Source: Basidiobolus meristosporus CBS 931.73 (lineage: Eukaryota > Basidiobolomycota > Basidiobolomycetes > Basidiobolales > Basidiobolaceae). From it: a stretch of 64,000 nt of DNA. The first letter of the stretch is position 1. Each line of letters begins with the position of its first letter. Location: positions 1 through 64,000 of the forward strand of contig MCFE01000052.1 of NCBI GenBank assembly GCA_002104905.1, given 5' to 3'. A program made the translations under genes and the position numbers. Positions 56,055-64,000 of the stretch are shown in pieces. Under the pieces are notes generated by a model that did no database searches, was not told the DNA's origin, and was given only the letters and a program-made list of their open reading frames with translations.

Positions 56055-57063
56055 CTGTATATTTGTGAAACAGCTCAGAAATGGTGTGATTATCCTAGTT
56101 CTTTATGCTGGTGTCCCAACAATAGCTACAATCAACAAGGAGGCACTTAGACAGACAAAATCAGATCTCTTCAGCAAGTTGGAGATGAAAGATCTTGGAA
56201 AATTTAACTATTTTCTTAGAATTGAAGTCAAATATGACATACCTACTCAGAAAGCTGTGCAAGATCAGTCTAGGTACATCAGAGACATTTTTTGGCACCT
56301 CAAAATGAAAAATTGCAAGACTGCAGCTACCCCCATGGTCAATAACCTGAAATTGAGCAAATCTCAACCAGTTTTAGGTGAAAAGGCTCAAGTATGGACC
56401 AAAACATTCCCTATAAATCAGTGGTTGGTAGCCTGATGTATGTGGGTGCTGTGGGAGCTTGGATAGTCAGTCAGTTCAGCAGAATTATGGATAAGAACAA
56501 ATTGCAGTAGTTTAACAGATTTTCAGATATCTACAAGGTGCCCTAAATATGGTACTGGGATACTCTGGAGCAGCAAATAATCAAATACTTGATGGTAATA
56601 GTGATTCAGATTGGGGTGGGGATCTGATTGACAGATGCTCTACCACTGGGTATGTATTTCCTTATTATGGTGCAGCTGTTACTTGGAATTGCAAGAAACA
56701 ATAAACTGTGGCCCTATCTACAACTGAAGCTAAGTATATGGCTGCTTGTCAAGCAACTAAGGAGGCTATATGACTACAAGAGTTATTCAATGACTTGGAC
56801 TTTAACTCATATGAGCCAATATGTAAGTACAAGGATATTCAAAGTTGTTTTTCACTAGCTAGGAATTTTACTTATTATATCAGAACTAAGCACATAGATA
56901 TACTACAATACTTTGTGTGGGAAGCTGCAGCAAATAACTTAGTAGAGTTAGTTTACTGTCCAACAGACAAAATGATGGCAGATATATTAGCAAAATCACT
57001 ATCTAGGCCACAACTTGAGAATCTCAGAAAAGAATTAGGATTAAGAAATTATTTAGTTGAGGG
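56055..57063 (+). pseudogene. Copia-B reverse transcriptase end and RNase H
   Basis: Resumes in the frame left at 52635: CIFVKQLRNGVIILVLYAG. The catalytic YVDD is here YAGV, so the active site is lost. Then LFSKLEMKDLGKFNYFL, ATPMVNNLKLSKS, and a decayed RNase H (SDWGGD-like, then TTEAKYMAACQATKEA). The last part is open at 56795-57073: RTKHIDILQYFVWEAA and VELVYCPTDKMMADILAKSL. Confidence 0.87.
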
Positions 57064-57067
57064 AGAG

Positions 57068-57436
57068 TGTTGAAATATTGGACTATTTGGTATCAATCAG
57101 CAGCTAAAAATTTACTTAGCAACTCTGGACTAGCTTTGGTCACTGTAAAACTAGCCTATAGCACTAACTTTACCACTTTCCTCAGATCTATGATGCCATG
57201 ATTATCCCCCTATAGTCAAGATCAAAATAGCACTTTTACCAAGCATTATGTACTAACGTTGAAACTGTTACAGAATGCTGCTGAGTGTTGAGAAGCTCAC
57301 CTTACTTAGTGTGAGAGTAGTCTTACTTCTACAATGGTGAAAATACTAAGCTTCCTTATGAATAATTAATAGTTCCACTATTGCTACTATTTCTTGATAA
57401 GTTCCTTATATCTAAATTACTTCTTAAATTGCAACA
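57068..57436 (+). repeat. Copia-B 3' LTR
   Basis: Preceded by GTTGAGGGAGAG (polypurine tract). Begins TGTTGAAATATTGG, ends AATTGCAACA, 369 bp. Confidence 0.93.
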
Positions 57437-58984
57437 GATTCAGTACAACATTTGAAGGGAGAAAGACCATGTGGCCAGTGTGGCAAGCCTCTGAGCCAGT
57501 AAGGATGCAGATGACATAGGAAGTATTATTAAGATCATGGCCTGTGTTTTACTATACAAGTCAAATTTGAGCATTCATCAGTCATTGCTCTACCAGCTAT
57601 ACCTTTCTAGCCCTGGATAATTTGATAAGGGTGCCCAGCTGTACTTGTGACCTTGTGCAAACAAATGTGGTTGAGTTGCTCACACCTATGCCTCCTGAAT
57701 ATAAACAACTGAGTGATAGCTCTGACAAAGAAGACTCACAGATGAATTGTGAGCATATCTCCCCTCACAACAGTACCCTTCAAGAGCTAAGCAAAATACA
57801 AATTTAGGATACCTGATGGAGCCAAGTGATTCTAGTAGTCAATTTAATACTGAATTATGTTATTGTGTGGCTAGAGAAGTGGCATACTTCCCTCAATATC
57901 AGTAATGGGAGCTTTGAGTATATATGGCTACTTCTTTCAAGAGTCATTCTGAGTTGCAAATTACCATGTGCTTGCCACAAATGGATTATCATCATGTGGC
58001 TTGCAACATTTAACAACAAGGCCATCCTGTTACTAGCATGTCTTAGCATTTGCATGAAATGCAGAACAGAAAACGCCACCATTGCAAGGTGTTCAAATTG
58101 TCAGGAATCCACCATCTCATGTGAAAAGCATTGCTCACATTCTGAATATATCCCAGTAACATCCTGTCTAAAGAACTCATTCAGTCTGGCAGATATTGTG
58201 ATGCTATGACATACTGCACTCAGTATCAATCAAGCGCAAACATTTCCAATATATCAGTTGGCAAACATTACAGTTGATTCAGAAGCAAAGACTATATCTA
58301 AAGTACATGAAGCCATGCCTTTGCCTTGACATTTGACAAGTTTTGTTGAACAGATACTCTGCCTGCAAATCCTGCTGACTACTCTTTCCCATCAACATGG
58401 AGCTACTGGCAATCTTGCAGTATCAGAGCAGATATCTGTTGGTGGTTGCATTGATATCTGGACCTATATCACTATCCAACCTGCATACCTGACTGAATTC
58501 ATTGCTGTATGAATATTGCTTGCTTTCAAGCAGAACGCTAATAAATGGCCATCATATAAAAGTTCACATCATTATTGGTGTTGGATATAACTTAGCCATC
58601 AGCAAGATAGCTGGCTTTTCTGTTCACAATGGGTGGCTAAATACCACAGAGTATACTCAAACAAACACATATCCTGTGCATCCAGTCCTTGCATTTTAAT
58701 TGTTATGTATGCATATGAATATGGACTGGAGCCTGTGAGAAGTACATTGGGTGGTGGATGCTCTGAAATATCTTGCCAATTCTTCCAAATTTATAAGGTA
58801 TCTCAGAGGGGCATTTTCAGCTTGAGATGCCCCATGTAGAACTTGGTCATTAAAATAAGGGATATTGTTGAAAAGCAAATCCATTACTCCCAGTGAAAAG
58901 CTTTTGCTTTAATTAATAACCTCTACCTTAGAGTATCTCCAATTTCTAATTAATTTAATACTCCAGCAAATGGCTTAATGCTTG
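57437..58984 (+). pseudogene. TNP2 element 2, right part of the transposase, rearranged
   Basis: Continues the gene broken at 38181: RPCGQCGKPLS (57450) and the linker with SDSSDKEDSQMNCEHISP. Further on, GHHIKVHIIIGVGYNLAISKIAGFSVHNG (58550-58636) is the TNP2 signature. From about 58690 to 58984 the sequence matches 45680-45965 in the same plus-strand sense, i.e. the transposase in the opposite orientation, so an inversion or a second fragment joins here. Stops are many. Confidence 0.78.
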
Positions 58985-60071
58985 CACACCAAAAACTTAG
59001 TCAAAAGTTTTCATCACAACAATATATAAGTCACTTTTTGATTGGTCATCTGCCAATATACTTAATTTCAGATACTGGACACTCAATAACCTCTTATGCT
59101 TGTGTACATTGATTGGTTTTTGCCTCTTTTTCATACCCCTTACTTCCTGACTTAACCAGTTCTCTTACTTTTCAGGCATGCAAGTTGTTTTATTTCCATT
59201 GAAAATTTAGTTGTGCCTCAATTGTCAATCTTAATAGCCTATACCAGTCCCTATACCTAACACTGATATTAAGTCCAACCCTACACTCAACAAGTAGCTC
59301 CATCAAAATCAACATTCAACTAGTATTTTTGCTTCAAAACCTTTGCTTCAACTCTGGCAGGAACCCAGCAGCTTTATGTCACTCTTACTTCACTGATTCC
59401 CATAAACCTGGTCTTCAGCCAGCATTGCAAGATCCAGTACCTCATCTGCCAGTCTTTGCAATAAGCTCTTGCAAAATTCAAGTGAGTTTTCTTGTGATCT
59501 GCTCTTAAAGTAGTGCTGCAACTTCTTGATCTGCCTATTAATGTTCTACAATTTGACTGTAGGTATTGTGATAGCCTTTTGAGTTCTTGAAGCTGTTACT
59601 TTGTTGGTCATTGGGACTTCTACTCCGGTTACAATGAAGGATATGGGGGCAGTGGTAGACAAATTGCTTTTCTCTGCATACTCAACTACCTCATTGGAGT
59701 GTTACTCAACTAGCTGCACTTCCAACTCCTGAGAAAACAACTTTTGTCTTGTAAGTCCTTCTTAGCTACTTTGAAAGAGTGCCTCTGGTATTTTACTCTG
59801 ATTTCTCCTTGTTAAATTCTGAAATGGTCTTAAATTTACATCAGTTTTGACAAAAAAGTGATACTATAATGTTACATTGCTGAGTGTCATGTTATTTGCC
59901 CCATAGAGAAGACTACTATGATTCAACATTGTAAGAGAAGAGAAAAACAACCATGCAGCTATTGAAACATGCCTCTTAGCCTGGAAGCACACCAACAGCA
60001 TTGCAACTATTGTAACAATCACAGACATTGTTTTGCTACAAAAGTCATATTTGACCATTTGTTGGTCACTA
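58985..60071. mobile_element. TNP2 element, third copy: UA (minus) and transposase start (plus)
   Basis: Minus strand from about 59760 to 59300: UA C-terminal part (NLSTTAP, VPMTNKV, LLQRLADEVLDLAMLAEDQ), with its 3' flank (GACTAAGTTTTTGG) to 58985. Plus strand from about 59845: spacer, then the transposase start with KREKQPCSYCNMPLS and CFATKVIFDH to 60071, where a gypsy LTR cuts it. Degenerate. Confidence 0.75.
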
Positions 60072-61345
60072 TGTTATGATCTACCACTTGAATATTTAAG
60101 TTAGATCAGTTTTTAGTCAAATCAATAAGTCATATGATTAGCTTATCAGTATATCAGTGTTATCTATCAAATCAGTAGCATTAATCAGCAGATCATTACC
60201 AGACAGGAATAGATATGTTAAGCGGGATCTTACTGGGTGATGATGATGCAATCAAATGAGTCATCAGCCACAACCTCCATTAGGAGATACAATTAGTCAG
60301 CAATTGATCTGGCAAAAATGTAAACAAGGAGCTGCTGGAACCTCAATAAAAATCAGTGCAAGTTTTAGTGAATACAATACTATCTAAGCTCCTTATTCCT
60401 CTACAACTCTTATGTCTAGACTTGTAACATTGGTAGCAGCAATAACCAGAAACCACCCTCCTAAAGAAAGAAGAAGCCTCCATCAAGATGTCCAAAAATC
60501 AAGAATGAAAAATGCTATGCAGCAAATTCTGGCCCAACAGCAACAGTTACTCCAGATCCTTAGCCAGCAGCAACAAGGAATGACTACCATTGCCCAAAGC
60601 CAGCAAAACCCACAAGCAACTTTAGTTTGAAGGTCAACCAGTATCATGGTAAAGTCAATGAAAACCTGGGAACTTGGCTCTCCCTAATTGAAGAAGCTTT
60701 CAAGGCTAAGGGAATTGCTCCAGGGAGCAAGTTACATTATGCAGCCTCTTACCTGGCAGATGCAGCTTTACAGTGGTACCACAGCAAGATCAGGTCAGCC
60801 ACCATGATAGGATGCTCTACAATCTCTACCATGGATGAGTTTGTGTTGGAAATTCAGGATGCTTCTGAAGCTCCACACCAGCAGACACTACTTAGAAGAA
60901 AGCTGAAGACACTCAGACAGAAAGGAATAGTTCAAGAGTACATCTATGAATATTGATGTCTACTTGGACAAATTGAAAGAATGGACCCCCTGAATCAAGT
61001 AGAATACTTTATTGCTGGGTTGAAAGAAAGAACTTGCAAGGAAGTGAATTATCAAAGACCTCAGACTATTGAGGAAGCTATCAAGATTGCCATTGACTGT
61101 GACTCAGCTATGTTTGGAGTAGGGAAGCGCACAATTACTAATCAGAGAGGCTACAATCATTATACAGTTAGGCAATCAGAAGCAGCGCTAATGGAAATCA
61201 GTACTATACAGAAGAATCCTACCTCCAAAGAATGTAAGAAGAAAGGACTTTACTTCAATTGCCACCAGCAGGGACATATTGCAAAGTACTGCCTTCAGAG
61301 AAGAAATGAAAACCAGCCATCAAGAACCTTCAACCATACTGAAGG
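60072..61345 (+). mobile_element. Gypsy 3: 5' LTR and Gag only
   Basis: LTR 60072-60429 (358 bp), primer-binding site TTGGTAGCAGC, then Gag with several stops (60412-60630, 60627-60956, 60981-61345). The zinc knuckle reads [13 protein letters not shown] with the first Cys changed to Tyr (YFNCHQQG). The element stops at about 61345, where a TNP2-element tail begins. Confidence 0.85.
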
Positions 61346-61675
61346 CTTGCAAAGAAGCTGTCAAAACACTATCAGGTTTTTTGCCATATAAGGCACTTGG
61401 ATGTACTGGCTTGCAAGATCCATTTAAAACAGTTGTAGAGTTCACTAAGACTGCAACAATGCCATGCAATTATTGTCATAGCACCTATCAACCCCTGTTG
61501 AGTTTTATAACTTTGTTTGGCAGCAAAATTAGCAAAATGCAGTTGTGATCCTGTCATAGAATTGTTAAGAGGGTCACTAATTCCAAGCTGCTGGTATTAT
61601 GTTGGTCTACCAAGGGGATCCTGACAGCTGATCTGGATCAGATACACCTACAGGACTAATTTATTTTTCATAGGG
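61346..61675 (+). mobile_element. TNP2 element tail and terminus
   Basis: Matches 24815-25124 and the reverse of 39249-39560. It ends TTTTTCATAGGG at 61675, the element terminus. No coding sequence. Confidence 0.72.
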
Positions 61676-61699
61676 AGTCTAGCAATCTTTTCACCTTGA

Positions 61700-61919
61700 G
61701 TATGGTATACTATTGGACTATCAGGAGCTCAAGGCCAAGCAGAATGTGCTTGATCTAATCCATGTGCATCATCCTGGATTCAGACAATCAAATATACTTA
61801 GGGTATGCATGGGTATGCAAAGAAACTATCTTAAGAACAGCAGATACTACCTAAGGTGCAATAGCTAGGATGCCATGGCTGAAAAGCAGCAGCTCTGTCA
61901 AGAGCCTTTTACTAGCAGG
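61700..61919 (+). pseudogene. UA gene fragment
   Basis: Matches 49470-49660 (DYQELKAKQNVLDLIHVHHPGF, then degenerate). Runs to about 61919 and joins a copia-A fragment. Confidence 0.65.
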
Positions 61920-62772
61920 GTCTTTTGCAGTAGTTGCAAAATAGGCTGCTGTTGCCTTTGTAGGGTCTTGGGTACCTCCTTTGTTGGTTATCATTGCTTA
62001 TTAAAGCATTTTCTTCTTCCTTCTTATTGGTGCTTGTTTTTCTTAATTCTTCCTCCAGGAGCCTTCTATATATCTAATTTAAGGTCAAATCTTCAGTTCT
62101 GAGCTCTAGGGCTGATACAAGGCTCTGAAACTTATCTGTAAGGCTATTTAACATGGTAATTAGCACATCCTCATCAGTAGCTGGTAAGCCTACAAATTCC
62201 ATCTCATCCACCAGCTGGGTAATTCTGCTAATTAGATTTTTCATTTTGTCTCCTGGCTGCATTCTTGTGGTAAAGAATTTTTGTCTAATCTACATTTTCT
62301 TAGCAGCTGAACATGACTAATAGGTGTCTTCTAATGCCTTCCAGACATTCTTTGCTGTTTTTGCTCTTGAGCATTGAATTAGCAATTTGTCTTTAACATT
62401 AAGGCAAATGCATTTAAAGACACTTTGTTCTTTCTGGTGGTACTTTAAGACTTCCTCTCCCACATTTTTAGGAGGGCATTTTTCTTCCATGCCAATATCC
62501 CAAAGACCTCTTTCTTGTAGCAGTATCTTCAGCTTCACCTTCAACATTTGGCAGTTAGATCCATCCTGCATTTCAGCAGAGGGAAAAATTCCAGTAATAG
62601 CAGTAGTAGACATTGCAGAGAGTGACAGCTTGGGGCTTATAGCCTGTTGTCAGAGTCTTGGAGATATTGGAAGTGATTGTGGGGACAAGTAGATTATGTA
62701 GCTTTCACTTGATGATTTATTAAATGTAAAAGTAGTATTTATACTTTTACATGGTTTTGGCATTGTAAACAT
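61920..62772 (-). mobile_element. Copia-A element 4: 5' LTR part and Gag
   Basis: Minus strand: truncated LTR (62772-62645), primer-binding site GGCTATAAGCCCC, Gag from the ATG at 62613 (MSTTAITGIFPSAEMQDG) with a stop near 62300, a second open part 62262-62074, and the start of the zinc knuckle (CNYCK) at about 61935, where it is cut. Confidence 0.82.
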
Positions 62773-62982
62773 GTAGTTTTGCACCTTAATAAAATAAAAG
62801 GGTTTCAATAAAAGCAGAGTAAAGTTAGTTTATGTGTACATCAAATGCTTCAATTACTGGCTGGATGGATATTATGTAGGAGCAATAAGCTCAGTAACCT
62901 CAAAGGAAAGATATGATGAATGGGCCACCAACATCATCCAAATGAGTATAAAAGTGGAGATAATAAACACAACCCTTCATAA
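62773..62982. other. Short unassigned stretch
   Basis: 210 bp between two copia-A pieces; nothing recognised. Confidence 0.4.
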
Positions 62983-63331
62983 TGTTGTAAAAGGCTGCAA
63001 TTCTACCTCCATATTCACCCAACTTAGTCACTTATAGCATTCCCTTCAAATCCTAGAGAATACTGACCAAATTCCTTGTTGGGATTTACTTGGAATATTT
63101 TCACCAAAATACCAGGTACCCAGAACATGAAAATTCTCAAAGTTGGCCAAACAGCCGCAAACTTTGCACAAATGTTCTTGGGATCTTTCTTAACCTATTC
63201 TATGTGCTTTTATGCCAATTCTATGTAAAAGTATAAATGCTACTGTTACATTCAATCAATTATTAGGTGAAAACCACATAATCTACTTGTTTTTCCCAAT
63301 CACTTCCAATATCTCCAAGACTCTTACAACA
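62983..63331 (+). repeat. Solo copia-A LTR
   Basis: 349 bp, TGTTGTAAAA...CTCTTACAACA. Flanks CATAA and GTTCT do not match, so the target duplication is lost or the element was rearranged. Confidence 0.85.
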
Positions 63332-64000
63332 GTTCTTAAGTAAATAACTATCAACTTAGCAATAAGCTAAGTGAACTCCAACAAAAAACATAGAAAAGGC
63401 TGGCAAAATACCATTATGGTATCAGCTGAATTCCAAGTTTCTCAAAATTGACAACTCTCAGTATCTCTGTTGTTGGCTGATGAGCATGCAAGCAAACAAA
63501 TTCCCTAGGAGGAGACTAGGCCAATAACATCCATACCAAATTTGGTAATATGTGGCCAATTACTTCCATCAAAAATTGCATTTGAAGATTTGAACCAAAA
63601 ACACCAGCTGAATACCAGCAAAATACTACTAGAATACCAACAGAAAATCAGATGAATTCCAAGTTTGAGATTTTTCATTGGAGGAGTCTTGCATCATATT
63701 AGTGGTTTAGGTGTAAGCTTAGCAATTTAAACACCTGGGATCTTACTATACTTATTCTAAATGTGTGCATTGTTAAGACCATGTTATGGTGTAGCCATTA
63801 CTTCTATATTGAAAATATTATCAAGTAAAGATACATAGACCACCTGTTCTGTCAGCCACTTCCTGTTGTGCATAAATACTTAAAACTTAGCTGATTTTTC
63901 ACTGCTAGAAAATCTAGTACCCTAACTGTGCTTCCCAAACCCAAACATAGCTAATTCCAGTTATAGATTGTTCCACCACTTCTGATAATCTATTTTTAGC
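63332..64000. other. Unassigned AT-rich DNA to the window end
   Basis: No gene, LTR or known fragment found. A loosely repeated AATACCAGC(A/T)GAA motif occurs between 63400 and 63660. Confidence 0.45.

Larger units (their letters stand above)
38182..57436 (+). mobile_element. Copia-B element, full length, carrying two nested transposons
   Basis: Both LTRs are 369 bp (38182-38550 and 57068-57436) in direct orientation. Outer flanks AATTC (38177-38181) and GATTC (57437-57441) are a 5-bp duplication with one change. Gag runs to 39248 and resumes at 51087 at the zinc knuckle; reverse transcriptase runs to 52637 and resumes at 56055. So one retrotransposon of about 4 kb now spans 19 kb because a TNP2 element and a Harbinger-like element inserted into it. 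Outside this copy the host sequence is another TNP2 element. Confidence 0.88.

Overview
The window looks like fungal nuclear DNA. Genes in the left part are cut by many short introns (about 55-180 nt, GT-AG), and their products (ACTR10/Arp10-type actin-related protein, LAMMER kinase, SAC7/BAG7-like RhoGAP, PCL-type cyclin, IAH1-type esterase) are typical fungal housekeeping proteins. TNP2-type DNA transposons, common in basidiomycetes, hint at that group, but the species cannot be fixed from the sequence.

Layout. (1) 1-11.4 kb is gene-bearing, moderate-GC DNA: the 3' end of an SGNH esterase gene (+), then on the minus strand ARP10 (6 exons), a Ser/Thr-rich hypothetical protein, a LAMMER kinase (9 exons) and a RhoGAP (4 exons), then a one-exon cyclin (+). 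I rebuilt the exon joins by hand; the phases agree at every junction. (2) From about 12.3 kb to the end, no host gene is recognisable. This AT-rich stretch is made of transposons: two Ty1/copia families (A: LTR about 349 bp, ends TGTTGTA/TACAACA; B: LTR 369 bp, ends TGTTGAA/GCAACA), one Ty3/gypsy family (LTR about 368 bp, TGTTATGATC...CTTGTAACA), a TNP2 (CACTA/EnSpm-like) family with unusual CCCTA ends, and a PIF/Harbinger-like family with a hairpin MITE relative.

The main find is a nest that can be resolved almost to the base. A TNP2 element (pieces 37706-38181 and 57437 onward) is split by a copia-B element (38182-57436, LTRs 369 bp each, imperfect AATTC/GATTC duplication). That copia-B is split by a second TNP2 element (39249-51086, 3-bp AAC duplication) and by a Harbinger-like element (52638-56052, TA duplication). 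The second TNP2 element is itself split by a gypsy element with identical LTRs (40725-45664), a 728-bp hairpin MITE (46650-47377, TA) and a solo copia-B LTR (47687-48055, GTTGT). Removing the inserts restores continuous homologous coding sequence.

The TNP2 family carries a second gene, called UA here, which I do not recognise. It is divergently transcribed from the transposase in three separate copies (about 38.1, 48.5 and 59.85 kb). This two-gene, CCCTA-ended element is the best candidate for something undescribed. Nearly all element genes are broken; the Harbinger transposase (54986-55861) is intact, and the gypsy gag-pol is intact apart from one extra A.
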